Below, piece by piece: positions 50,227 through 62,981 of a stretch of 64,000 nt of DNA (its first letter is position 1; each line of letters begins with the position of its first letter). The position numbers were made by a program, and so were the translations under genes. The stretch lies in the NCBI RefSeq assembly GCF_021134715.1, contig NC_060023.1, forward strand, positions 9,114,001 to 9,178,000, in the 5' to 3' direction. Under the pieces are notes generated by a model. It was not told the DNA's origin. It was given only the letters and a program-made list of their open reading frames with translations, and searched no databases. Origin of the DNA: Daphnia pulex (lineage: Eukaryota > Arthropoda > Branchiopoda > Diplostraca > Daphniidae).

Positions 50227-53200
50227 CTAATAATAAGTCTCTCTTTCAATCCATCCACCGGGATTGTTACGAAGAATAAACTTGCGAATTTCATCGTAGA
50301 TGAAGATGAGGAGAGAGAACGGAAGAGCCGGGCCCCACCAGTTGATCCTGCATTCATGCAAAGTTGTTTTTTTAGTAAATATTCCTGAAGAAATACCCAA
50401 CGAATGAACAAATCCTTACTTGAGCGGGTACATGCGAAGACCCTTGTCCATGCCGGGCGTGTAGCAAAGGAAGCAGGCGACGGCTGTCTCGAAAAAGAGA
50501 CCGAAGGTGAGGACGTGATTGCGCATGCCTTGCTGGAAGAGTGAGTTGCGTCTGGTTTTGCAAATGAGCAAATCAGCCCATTGCACAATAACGATCGATA
50601 CGAAGAAGGCAGTGTGGCAGGTGTACTCGAGTTGCTTGCGGGCATCGTACGTCTGAATGAATTTAGTGGATGAATAAAATTAATGAAATCACAAAAATCA
50701 AATCCAGTGTGACATTTGATTTCTCCTTACCCATTCCTGTCCGTAGGAATCTTCGAGATCGTTGACGGATCGGGAATCCCATCGCTTACGGATACCCAAC
50801 AGCAGGTCGGGCTTGAATCCGTTTTCGGCCATAATGACAAGATAGGTGAAGAAACCGGCCGAAGCTTGCATCATACCAATTTGACCGTAAGCCATGGAAA
50901 TCAATCTAAATTGACATAATAAACAAAATCAGTTTGAAGTCAAATGAAGTGTTAGGGAAATTTAAGCAATTACCTTTCGTTGACGAGTTTGTCAGTGAAT
51001 GGATTACGAGGGCGACGCTTCATGATGTCGGATTCGGATTCTTCGTAGGCAAGAGAGATGGCCGGTACCTGTTGGGAAAACAGTTAGAAATGCGACGTCG
51101 TATTTTGTGTAAGAGAATTCAAAATGATTTACCATGTCGGTACCCAAATCGATACACAAGATGGTGACAGTTCCAAGAGGAAGGGGGATATCAAGCAGAA
51201 TGAACATCAAGAAGGGGGAAATCTCAGGAATGTTGGATGTCAGGGTGTAGGCGATGGACTTTTTCAAGTTGTCGAAAATCAGACGACCCTCTTCAACACC
51301 GGTAACGATGGAAGCGAAGTTGTCGTCCAACAAGATCATGTCAGCGGCCTGTTTGGAGACATCAGAACCGGCAATACCCATGGCAACACCTACACGTTGA
51401 AATAATACAAAAATTTGAATTTGAAAAAATCCTACAGAGAATTGACATTAAGTGCGGGCATATACCGATATCGGCTTTCTTCAAAGCGGGCGAATCGTTG
51501 ACACCGTCACCGGTGACGGCCACAATGGCTCCTCCACGTTGGCAACCCTCGACGATGATGAGTTTCTGTTGAGGTGACGTGCGGGCAAAGACAATCTCCG
51601 TGTGGTAGCGAAGGATGTCGTCGAGTTGGGCCGGGGTCAAGTCACGCAATTCACCACCGTGGACGACGGCGGCCTTGGCGTCTCTCGGGTTGACACGGTC
51701 GACGGGAATGTTGAGACGCTCGGCAATATCTTCGACGGTTTCACTCTCCTCGGAAATGATACCAACTGATCGGGCAATAGCTTTGGCAGTGATAGGGTGG
51801 TCACCGGTAACCATAATAACTGAAACAAAAATAGATTATTAAGAAAAGATTCAAATCAAACGGTTGAAATGAAAAACAATTACCTTTAATTCCGGCGGAG
51901 CGGCACTTGGCGACGGCATCGGGTACGGCGGCACGTGGGGGATCGATCATGGACATGAGTCCGACGAATCGCATTCCGTTGATGGGGAAATTGACTTCAT
52001 CGGCGTCGAATTTGAAGCCTTTGGGGAACTGGTCCAGTGGCAAGTGGAAATCGCAGAAGCCGAGCACTCGCTCGCCGAGACCTCCCAGGCTCATGTAAGC
52101 CGTGTTGAAAGCGTCCTTCAGTTCGTTGTCCAACACCTTCTCTTGCCCATTGATGAAAATGGTCGAGCAGAGATCGAGAATGCGCTCGGGCGCTCCCTTC
52201 ATGGCCATGAAGTAGCGGCCGTCGTTCTTGTCTTCGTTCTCGTGGATCGACACCTGGTACTTGTTGGACGAGTTGAACGGGATTTCACAGACTTTCTTGT
52301 TTCGGCCGCGAATGTTCATGGCATCACCGGTGGCCAATTCGACGCATTTCAACAGGGCGGCTTCAGAGGCGTCACCGTTGACTTCGCGTTTCAAAACGGG
52401 CATGCTCTGTTGGCCCATTTTGAATTCAGCTCGGCTGCACAGGCAAGCGACGCGGCACAAGGCCTTCCATCCCAAACTGGTCTTGTCGTATTGGGCACCT
52501 GCAAACAGAATCACGGATGAAACCTAATACGAATAGAAACATTTTTGTTTTCTTTGAATTTACCGGATTGGTTTTCGCTGGTATCGGCTTCGATAATTTG
52601 GCCGTCGAACCACATATGGGCAACGGTCATTCGGTTCTGTGTCAAGGTTCCAGTCTTATCTGAGCAGATGGTCGACGTGGATCCAAGGGTTTCGACAGCC
52701 TCCAAATTCTTGACCAAGCAATTCTTCTTGGCCATGCGCTTGGCCGTCAGGGTCAAACAGACGGTGACGGTGGCGAGCAGACCCTCGGGTACGTTGGCGA
52801 CGATGATGCCGATTAAAAAGATGACGGCATCGAGCCAGTTGTAGCCGAGAGCGAGAGCGATGATGAAAAAGGAAACTCCCAAGAAGACGGCCACTCCCGT
52901 AATGATGTGAATGAAATGCTCAATCTCCTTGGCGATGGGCGTCTGTCCGGAGCTCAAGCCGGAAGCCAATCCAGCGATGCGACCCATCACTGTGTTGTCA
53001 CCGATGCTGATAATAATACCTTTGGCAGTACCTGAATGAAACAAGAAAAAATTAACGTTTAAAAGTTGTCTCTGTGCAAAATGGTCAGAATTTTGATTTA
53101 CCTTCGACGGCGTTGGTGGAGAAGAAAGCCAAGTTTTTGGTTTCCAGCGGGTTGTCGTGAGTGAATTCGGGAGATCGGCTCTGAGGCTCAGATTCTCCAG

Positions 53201-54201
53201 TCAATGAAGAGTTGTCGACTTTGAACTGGCGGGCCTCGATGACACGAATATCGGCCGGAATACGATCGCCGAATTTGACTTCAACGATATCACCGCGGCA
53301 GACTTCCTCGGCTTTGACTGTCTGCTTTTGGCCATCACGGATGACGAGGGCCGATTGGGGAACCAAGTTCTTGAAGGATTCCATAATCTTGGAGCTCTTG
53401 CTCTCCTGGTAGTAAGAGAAGCATCCGGTAACAACGACGACGGTCGTCAATACAATGCCGAGGTACAACTGCAAAACAAAAAATACAGAAATTCAGAATA
53501 GAAATCAAATAGCTCATCATTTTAAAAATGGTCTGGTTTTTTTAAGACTCACGTTGTCTCCTAGGATGTCGGGGTTCTGGCTGTACTCAATGGCGTAGGC
53601 GACGTAACAGAGGATGGCACCCACCCACAAGAGCATGGAGAAGCCACCAAAGAGCTGCTTGCAAAATTTGACCCATTCCGGCGTCGTTTTGGGAGGAGTG
53701 AGGCAATTAGGCCCATCGCGCTCCAAGTTGGCCTTGGCCTGCGCCGACGTCAAACCCTAAAAATCGTCGAAATAAAACAATCGTATTAATAAACAGTTTT
53801 CGTGGAGGCTTTTTTTAGGTTCGGAAAAACCGGTTTTCCATTTGGGAAAAGAAAATAAATAGCTCCAAGGCGAACGATTAAGTTTTTTTGGTTTTGGGTG
53901 AAGGACTTTGGAATGCTTACGGTCTCCGGATTAACGTTGTGTCGTCTGTAGAGTTCAGCAATTGGGATTTTGTGGTCGTCAATCTCCAACTCTTGCTTCA
54001 AATTGTTCAGATCCTTGGATTTCGTCGCTTTCGACTGCCACAAGATAACAGAAGAAAAATGAATCGTTAATAAAATCACGTGATTACGTCAGTCATGCGC
54101 TGGGGATTTACAGCAGGGTTGTAATGTCGCAACGATAACGAGCTCGTGCTGCACATGAAACGGGGTTTTCTTTCTCACAACCTACATACCTTTTTGCCCA
54201 T
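50227..54201 (-). CDS. Atpalpha: Na+/K+-ATPase alpha subunit
   Basis: Twelve exons (54201-54190, 54034-53921, 53756-53553, 53468-53102, 53031-52564, 52498-51884, 51819-51466, 51389-51133, 51068-50974, 50905-50731, 50652-50420, 50347-50227) join in phase to 1004 aa, full length. It starts [23 protein letters not shown] and ends [12 protein letters not shown]. Key sites: TGES (actuator), PEGL in M4, the phosphorylated Asp in CSDKTGT (near residue 357), KGAPERIL (ATP site), [31 protein letters not shown] and the M5-M6 cation region. It pumps 3 Na+ out and 2 K+ in across the plasma membrane and needs a beta subunit, not in this window. The M1-M2 loop, which helps set ouabain sensitivity, reads [12 protein letters not shown] and differs from the insect form. 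Exon 1 encodes only four residues, so leader exons upstream are likely. Confidence 0.97.
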
Positions 54202-57200
54202 TTTGGCGGTTGAATAAAGTCTGTTTTTGTTTTTTTTTCAGAGCCAAAAAAACAGATCAACAACCTTCCGCCGGATTTCTTCGAATCCTACAGGAGAAAT
54301 GAGCTTCTTTCGCAAGTGGGCGACGATCAAAATCTGTGGTAGACAAGAAATATGATAAGATTCGGCAACATTCCAACTTGCAAGCCAAATGAGAGATGGG
54401 AGGGAGGAAGAAAAAAATAACCAACAGAGAGAGAGAGAGAGAAAGTGAATAAAAACAGACATGGAGAGTGAATGAATGAGAGAAAAAAGAGAGCGATGTG
54501 GATAACTGGATATTGACCCTCGCAGGACGCACCACCAGCCGCCACTGGAGCTCTTTAAACTGCTGGCTGGAGCGCGTTTCAAACGTTCTAATTGTTTCCG
54601 GTGAATCTCAAATCACATCCACACACACACACACACATCCACTTGGATTTTTTGTCTCAAGGTCGTATCCATGCAGATAGTGATCACTTTGTGCGGTTAT
54701 CTTCTGCTTGACGGCCAGGTTGTTGGGTTGCGAGGAAAAACCCAGCTAGCGCAATCCACACACAGAGAAAAACAACTTTGAAACGCAAAATGGCCGGGAG
54801 GGACAATTTACTCTCACAAGTCAACCGGCGTCCGTCCCAGTTTGCGTGGATGGAAAGGAGATGCTGTTCGTGCCGAGGGAGAACCACATTAGAACCTGTC
54901 CTATTGTAAACGCACTGCTACTATCTAGAGCCTAACGTGGTGGTAGTGGTGGCGGTGGCGAGCGAAAATGCAAATGTCCAACAGTTCAACTCTGACGCTT
55001 TCACGTTCTCGTTACTCTTTTTTTTCTTCTCTTTTCCTTCTCTCCTGATATCGTCTTGAGGGCACGTTCGCGTTGCATTGTAATGCTGCATTGTGAAGAG
55101 AGACCTTGTCCAGAGAGAAACTCAAATTATAAATCACAAATTAAAATATACCGTAGCGTGAACGGCTTCATTTACCAACTCTCCGGATGGATCGGCATGC
55201 CCGCGCTCTACACCTTCACTATACTCTACTATAGCAACCAGCACATTATTATTTTAAGTTAGTAACCTAGATTTTTCCTTCCAAAAACCAAATTTGTTTG
55301 CTTTTTCTTGTCTGGAATTGTTTGCGTGCGCCAGTCTATCTCGTCGATTATTTCTCGGAAATAATCGCAATCATCCGAAAATATCACTTGGCAGTGGGAA
55401 AGAAATGATATAAGGACGTACATTGAGAGGCAAGGGAAAACAAAAAGAACTTTCTAACGCGCCGCCAAGGTCCCTTGTCGATCGTTTCAGATTTCGGTTG
55501 ACTCTGTTGCTCTGCCTTTAAGCCTGCTGGATTTTCAGTCACAGATTAGAAAACTGGGTTGTTGAAAAAGAGAAAAAAACCCACTGGTATTATGGCGCCC
55601 TGTCCTCGGCTGGTGAGTGCCAGGTACGCGGGCCATAACCGAATCGAGCCCCATGCCCTCTAACGATGCCCATAACGCATGGAAAAAGGGTCAACCGCTG
55701 GACAAGGCTGTTACACAACACAACAACAACAACAACAAAAACATGGGAAAAACCCAGAAGGAGAGAGACAAAAAAAAAATAAAATAAAAAAATTTTAGAA
55801 ATTGCATGGCCTACCTGGACAGCTGTGTAGAGTGCCGACGCCGCCGTTAAGCTCCGATGTTATAACCCGACGTTCTCGGTGGAACCTGGCCGGCCCTACT
55901 AAGCCGTGGCGCCCGTTCGACTCTCTAATTTATCCCCTTGGTTCCTGCCTCCCCCCAACTCCTCGCACAACTTGGAAGAAGGAAAATAAAAACGGTCCTG
56001 CCCCTCTTGCTCAGCTACACCTCACTCAAGTCGAGTCTATACGCAACGCCCGCCTCAATCCGCACTGATGGACGGCCACCGTTCCTTTCTGGTTCGACTC
56101 TGATCGAGATAAGGGGAGGAGCTGAGCAAGACAAGCCGGGGAACCTCGTCTATATATGCACGGCGATGGGGTAATGAGATGGATTGGCCTCGTCGGGGTG
56201 GGGGGGAGCAGAGTTGAACGCGCATTCAATGTTTGTAAGAGTTGGCGGTGGGTGGGTGGGTGGTGGTGACGACGGCAGATGCTGCTTGAAATCGAAACTG
56301 ATTTAAAGTGGTGCAACTGGCCAATCGCGCCATAAGGAGCCCCTCTTTGACCTCCTCGTCGCCTACGTAATAAACGATTCGATATTGTGTTACTTTCCTC
56401 GTTTATCTATACTGCTCGTCGTTATTTTTTTTTTTTTATCAGCAAAAATTTTAATCTTCGATCCAGGTTGTGTCAAATCACCAAAATGATTTTCAGGCCA
56501 TGTCTATATCTGTATGGGAAAAAAAGTCGCCGAGAAAGTATGTAGATTTAAAGGGCCGAGGTCTAAGCATTATTAAAGAACACGAGCTAAAATAAAACGA
56601 GCATTCGTTGCCCCCAGAGAAAATTTTAAAAGGAAGAAAAGACACACACAAGAGAGAAAGAGAGAGAAATATATATTAAAATATATAGAAAGAACCCGCA
56701 GCAGTTATAAGCAACAGCCGAGGGAAAAAATATTGCGTCATCATTCTTGTTCTAACCCAAAAATGATAGAACACGAATGACAACCAAGGTTTTTTTTTCT
56801 TTCTTTCTATATATTCTTTATTCATTCTTCTTATTCTTTACTCAGCCAGTCATGTCAAGAGTTGTTGCCGGACAAGTTGGCTGTTGTTGGTGGAAGGCTA
56901 TCTTGTTTTGCGGCGATGGGGAAAATTGGGGACACGGGAATTCTGGTTAGATTCGGTTTTGTTGAAGAAACTTCTATACCAAGAGAGCAACAACCAAAAT
57001 AAAATAAAAAAAACTGACAAAATTGGAGAGCAAAAAAAAAAAAATATCCAAAGCTGCCTCCCATTCCCCTCTCCTCAACTGGCACCTTGATTAAGTCGGT
57101 CCCATCTCGATAAAAGATTACCCATGTCCACACACAGCCTTTGTCCCGCTTTCTTTCTAAGGTTTTCCTGCCGTTCACGTACGAGTCTGCGTTAGACCTA

Positions 57201-58467
57201 AAAAACAAAATTCAGGTTTCGATTTTTTTCAGCTTTTATAATGTACGCAAAAAGGAAAACTGAAACAACGGATATTTCAGAACCGGAGGATACCGCATCA
57301 CGCGTTCACCGAGTAGCATCTCGTCGGGAGCGATTTAAAAAATACATATATCATAATTTGAAAATCTAGACCGGTCGAATTTATTCGTCGCCACGTCCGG
57401 GGCAATGCTGCTGCTGCTAATAGACGACTAGAGAGAATTCCCTCTCTCTCGCTCTTTCTGCCGGGAGGAACGGAGCGTCGGGTTGCGCAATATTCAAGCT
57501 CATTCTTTTTTTGATTTTCTCTCTCCTCCATTCTATTTGATCCCAATTTTTGTTCATTCTCTCTTTCTCTCTGTTTCTAGCGTTATGTTACCTTGGCAAA
57601 AGTTACTTTGGGTCGACGGAATCTCTGAAGCCAGACACACACACACACAAGCGCCCTCTTTTTTTGTTACAGCTAGTGTCTCGTATTTGTTCAACCAACT
57701 TTCTCCGCTGTTTGAATCATCGCCTTTTATTTTCGCTTTATTCGCTCTAGTCGAATTTCGTCTAATTTTTAAATAACTCTCAAAAAGTTGGGACGACTCG
57801 GTACGTCGAGGTCTTACGCTCAGGTGCAAAGGGCTCAACCGTGTCATGAAACGCGAGAGATAGATAAAGGAATTAGCGTTGTGGTGGGAAGAAGATAGTC
57901 CCGGGTCGCAATGTAACTAAACAGTAGGTTGACCTTAATTTTCTCTGATGAAATATTCATCTAAATCGTAATCTCACACCTCACCTCTCAACGTTAGTTT
58001 TAGTTTTTTACAATCAACTTTGGCTTATATTCAACAATAATATGAACATGAAGTTTTGGGGAAAAAAAAACAGAAGCGAAACAAGTCACAAACATTGGGG
58101 AGTCTACCAGCGAAGAAAAAAAAAAAGATGGGAGGGGGAGAAAGAACGGAGACACAGGTGACACTGGAGACGAAACGTAAGGGACAAGATTGTAGGGCGA
58201 CACACGATCCGCCGTACAGAAATGATAACAAATTCGCTCCGAATCATTTATAAGGCAACGAACAGCGACGAATAGAAACCACCGGCGTGAACGCATCAAT
58301 CAAACTGGAGGAGTAGGGGGGAGAGATATTGGAGTCGGGGGCATTACGGAGCAAGGAAAAAAAAAACGATTTTGGAATCTTGATCGCGAGTTTTCTCGTT
58401 GGATTCTTCGTACTTTATTGGGGGGATGAAACGCAACGAAAAGGCGAAGATCGGAATCATCTTCACT
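54202..58467. other. Upstream region of the Na+/K+-ATPase gene
   Basis: 4.3 kb between the ATPase start codon and the end of the SNX6-like gene. It is expected to hold the promoter and leader exons of the ATPase, which I cannot place. Simple repeats include GA (54426-54442), CA (54620-54637), CAA (55723-55736) and CT/GA stretches around 56650 and 57420. ORFs here are low-complexity. Confidence 0.4.
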
Positions 58468-60680
58468 TCAGAGCTCTTCTCTTAGGGCGGCGATACTGGC
58501 TTTTAACAGCTGAGAGTGAGTCTGCAACGATTTTGGTTCGATTAAGAATTGTTTTTTTGAAAGATTGAGGACAAAATAAAAATGTTTTTCATTACGTTCG
58601 CGTGTTTCAATTCCAGTTCGCATAGCTCGACGAGGTTCTTTTTGATAGCGGCAACCCTCCGCACTTTGAAATCCATCAATTCTACAAGTGGCGAAAACAA
58701 GAAAAACAGACAAACGTCAGCCTAGAGCGATGATAATTGAACCCGCGTTACATTGCCAAAACAGGTTCTTTTTTAAAGCCGACAATACCTTCTTTCCCTT
58801 TGGCGGACATTTGTTCAAATTTCTCGCACGCTTGATGCTGGGACCATTCGGCCTAATGGAAATCCAATAGTTACTTAAATTAGGACGCTCAATTCGAACC
58901 CTTGGAATTTGATACTAAGCCTAACAAATATTGCCCCAAAGCCTACTTACGTCTGCCACCTCTAAAGCCTTTTGATAACAACGCAGCGTTAAAAAACAAG
59001 ACGAAAAAAGGTTAGTGTGTGTTATGACAGATAACAGGAGTAAGCTTGATTGCACATGTTATAAACGAACTGGTTTAAAACGGTAAAAGCAATTCAGATT
59101 TGAAAAACTTACCGCATGGACGTCTTTATTCTTGGCTCGGGCCTTCTCCAGGGCCCGATTAGCAGCCTCGTAATCGGCCAAGCAACGTAGGCGGCGGTAT
59201 AATAAATTTTTCGCCGCCGTCGTATCGCGCATGTAATAGCGTAGCGTGTCGGAAAGTTTCAGATCTTCATCAGTTGAGACTCTATTTTCAATCTTCTGCT
59301 CAGCATATAAATTAAAAAAAAAAAAAAAGATTTAAACGAAGTCACGCAACCAAGTAGTTGAATAACATGTCATACCCTGGCCTTTTCAAAGATATCAGCA
59401 GATTTCGTGGCAAAACGCTCCAACTGATTTGTGTCGGCCGTAGCCATTTCCAACAAGCACGAGGAGATTTTGATAAAGTGATCCGCCACGTCTAGTCCAA
59501 ACAAAAATTAATAATCCTGCCAAACTCGACAATTTTTCTAACAAATACGTACCTTTATGAGCTTTGGTCATTTTGTCAGCCCTAAGGGTTGCATCTTTTA
59601 ACAGTGAATGATAGTCTAAGAGAAAGTTCTTTTCCTTGTCGAAAAACTCGTCAACGTCCTTTTGTGTAGACCCAAGCAATATCTCGTCAGTCGTTTTAGA
59701 AAACGATCGAAGGAATGTTTCCAGTTTCTCCTTTTTGTTTTTTCCTCGTACGGACAGCTGTGAACATTCAAACGCATTATTTAGAGTTGTTTCTGAAATT
59801 GATTGGCAAGGTCTACTCGTTCATTACATCTTGTTCGTATTCAAGAAAAACACGAAAGTTCGTATCAGCTCTGAATATGGGATGATTCGCCAGTCTGCAT
59901 AAGAAAACTTCATGCATAGCAACTGTTTTTTTGAATGTGGCCAAGTACTCTCTAGAAATTACAAACAAAAAAAAGATTAGGAAAGAGTTTCAAGTTCATT
60001 CGAAACTGAGGTATTACGCTTCTAGCTCTTGCTTCATTTTTTTGAATTCCTCTGCCGTCATTGAACCCTCTCCTTCTCCAAGTTTCTGCAACTTCTCCCT
60101 AGAACTATCAAAGTCTGGTCTGGGGGGTGGTGGCGGGATCTATTACAGGACAGAAACATTATATTTCAGGTTATTGAACTGTTTTAATGTTTACCGTGGA
60201 ACTATTTCAACTCACAATATATCCAGCATATGACTCATTTTCCTCAAAACGATCATGTAGCCAAATGAACTCTTCATGTTGGCGAACAACAGAAAAATCT
60301 TGCTTGACAAAATCTTTCAGAGTTGTCTGTAAAAATGTCTTTGTTTAGATTAGCTGACTTAATAATTACTAATAGTTCAGCATACCTTTGTGTGGACAGT
60401 AAATTTAACCTTTTCTCTTTCACTGAGTGCATCTGATATGTCAACTTGAAGAGTGTTGTCATTCAAGTCAACAGTTTCAGATCTTTCTGACTTTTTCTCC
60501 ACATCTAAATGATTGTTGGAATTTTCCTGTGAGCAAAACATTGAAAGTCTGAATTATATAATTGGACTAACAGTTGATCAAGCATAACGTTTCAACAAGT
60601 TCTAACGTTCGCCAATACGCGAAGTTGGGAACTAATGCAATTAGTTGGACAAGAATACAACACATGAAATTTCATACCAT
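58468..60680 (-). CDS. SNX6: Sorting nexin 6/5-type PX-BAR protein
   Basis: Twelve exons join in phase to 408 aa (human SNX6 is 406): 60680-60678, 60526-60386, 60326-60216, 60139-60018, 59951-59828, 59757-59553, 59491-59376, 59295-59113, 58968-58951, 58852-58789, 58681-58596, 58521-58468. The first coding exon is just the ATG and the ninth is 18 nt. A PX domain spans about residues 30-170 ([46 protein letters not shown]). The BAR domain starts near [20 protein letters not shown] and runs to the C-terminus ([26 protein letters not shown]). SNX5/6 proteins pair with SNX1/2 in the ESCPE-1/retromer coat and pull tubules from endosomes. The SNX5-versus-SNX6 call is by length and overall likeness. 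Confidence 0.93.
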
Positions 60681-61120
60681 GGTTTCTGATGAATAAATGG
60701 GGTTATCACTATTAACAATAATATGAATGGCTAAGACTGGGCAGATTAAAAATTAATGTCGATGACTAAACGTCAAGATCGGAATAAGATCAGACGGCGG
60801 TGGGCGTGTTGGCCACAACACACTAGCGGCAACTGAGAGAACTACGCTCTGTTAACTGGCGTGAATAATGCGCGCCAAGTACAGAATTTGGAATTCCCAT
60901 CAACAATCGAATGTCCCCGTTACCACGCTGTTACCATGGTCTGTTGAAGTAGTGTAGCGGTTTTCACAGTAACTGTGTAATGAACAACATATTATTTTAC
61001 AATTCTAAACTAACGTCAAGATATATTCTGTGCGTTGGCTGGTAAGACAGCAAAGTCAAGACTAACAATTGCATTACAATTGGAGCGCGAAACGATCATT
61101 AATTTCAAGGTTTGCGTCGC
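60681..61120. other. Intergenic, SNX6 promoter side
   Basis: 440 bp between the start of the SNX6-like gene and the stop of the first chitin deacetylase. No gene or repeat recognised. Confidence 0.4.
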
Positions 61121-62800
61121 CTATACGTCCAGCCAAGGATATTCGGAAGGACAAGGCACACAAGATCCCATGTTTTGTTCGCCTCCTGGAACAGACTCAG
61201 GGTAATAACAAACTTGCGGCTCTGGGCACGGCACTGGCTCCCGATTGTTGGACGAAGGATCACAACCAAAAACGTCGTTGTTCGCCATTTGCGCTAACGT
61301 CAGGGGGTTCCTAATCCACTCTATCCCCTGAATTATCGAATAAATAAAAGGGGACATGTTAAACTGTAGAGAATGTAATATGGCGCATATGAACATTTAC
61401 CTTGCTTACTGGGACGAAATAAACATGGTCAAGGCTTAGCAAAAAGTCAATGAATTGTAAGAATCCTTGCAGGACATCCTGGCTGTTGGCGAGCCAATAA
61501 ATGTGTTGATAAATACCAAAAGGTGCTCTAGTTTTGTTATAGCGCTCGTAGTTGAACATAAAGAAGTCAAAAACTTCCGAAGCTGTTAGATTGGCATAAG
61601 ATCTGTCAATGGAAATTCAATGCTACTAAAATTATCCCAGGCTAAATTGATCAGTTTGGAATAACATACGGGAAACAGAGAAAATCAGGCGTGTTGCACA
61701 CGGTACCATTTTCACCGCTTTGAAAATTAATGACGGGGATATCCCATAGACCAGGATGTGTTTCAACACTGCATGGAGGTACCATGCATTCCTGCAATCA
61801 AAGAATACAGGCAACAAGTCCTTTAGGGAAAACTCAAGACTCATTTTTCCTCAAGTGAAATGGGGGTAATTAAATATAAACGAACGTGAGTAACACCGTA
61901 ATCCATTGTAAATGGCCATATGGGGGGATCCATAAAATTTTTGGTCGATAACGAGGAATCGAAATTTATCCCCAAATTTTGCAGGGCGTTGAAAGTTGCG
62001 TCACCACCTGTCTGTAAGTATGGAGTACGAAAGCCCTGTTCCATTTTCAAAAATTGGTCCGTTAACATGTTATACGTGGTGGTTGTAGTGTCATCATACG
62101 AAGTTGTATTAAATACATTACCTGGATTTGATCTATAGGAATATTGCTATAAGTGGTTATGATTTCTCTCTGACGGCCGGCCTCTCTTTCCCAAAATGCA
62201 ATGGAATTATTCATCCAATACGGATAATCGTCTTTATGACTGTAACATATTGCATGGTTTAATTTTCAATCTTAAAACATTTGGAATGTGTTATACCTCA
62301 CACTGTGAGATGCTATTTCATGGCCCCTGTTGAAAAATTCGTTGACTAACTGATAGTTTGTCCCCCCCAAGTGGGTTACGAAAAAAGTCATACCAATGTC
62401 GCATCCTACGGATCAAGTATTAGTTAACTGCAGTTATTTTTTACTATAATGTTGTAATACCGTTGGGATTAGTTCTGTTGCCAAATATCTTTTCGTAGGT
62501 AGGGTACATCCAGTTACTCACAGCATCGTCGAACGTCATGAATACCATTTGCGGAATCTCTTCCGGATTGAGGCCCATCGGAGGAGTTGTGCTCATGCAC
62601 AAACAATCTGGTAGTATGCATGTTGTACTGAAACCGTTTAAGTTATTTTAGTAGTTTTGTAAATCACTTCAGATTTTAAAAATTCGGTGATTAGTATTCG
62701 TGTTTTCTTACCTGTCACAACCATTGGTTTGTTCTAGTGTTAGCGAATGAGTAACATTAAAAATTGCCAAGAGAATTGCCAGATTTTTTATGGAAAACAT
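61121..62800 (-). CDS. Secreted chitin deacetylase (CE4 polysaccharide deacetylase), copy A
   Basis: Eight exons (62800-62712, 62627-62461, 62405-62297, 62239-62122, 62035-61886, 61791-61670, 61602-61401, 61327-61121) join in phase to 387 aa. A signal peptide (IKNLAILLAIFNVTHSL) leads. CE4 motifs are all present: MVFMTFDDAVS (catalytic Asp pair), HEIASHSVSH (metal-binding His), and GFRTPYLQTGGD. The C-terminal Cys-rich part (CPEPQVCYYPESVPGG, GSCVPCPSEYPWL) is shared with copy B. No chitin-binding peritrophin or LDLa domain is seen at the N-terminus, which resembles the short, gut-type insect CDAs; that assignment is inference. The exon 5 start is set by the CAG at 62036-62038 (EQ|GFRTPYL). 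Confidence 0.9.
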
Positions 62801-62981
62801 TGCACACAACTATGGATGAGTTTGATTGCACCACTGATTATAAGATTAACGATAGCTAGCAACACAAAAGTAGACACTGTTCTTTACTCCGACACAGTCT
62901 GTTATCTAACTTTGATTACAGAGCCATAGTAACTTGGGCCAATGAAATTATCGATACTAATTTTGGAAACATTCGATAGTT
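62801..62981. other. Short spacer between the tandem deacetylases
   Basis: Only 181 bp separate the copy B stop from the copy A start codon, so copy A's promoter and copy B's 3' UTR share this space. Confidence 0.5.

Noticed and set aside
56855-57208. 117-codon minus-strand frame upstream of the ATPase
   Set aside because: Composition follows homopolymer and simple-repeat DNA, with no domain and no supporting splice pattern.
62035-62068. Start of a deacetylase exon at an in-frame ATG (MLTDQFLK)
   Set aside because: The intron after IPIDQIQ must end at the CAG at 62036-62038 to give IQ|GFRTPYL, the family motif; the upstream residues are intronic.
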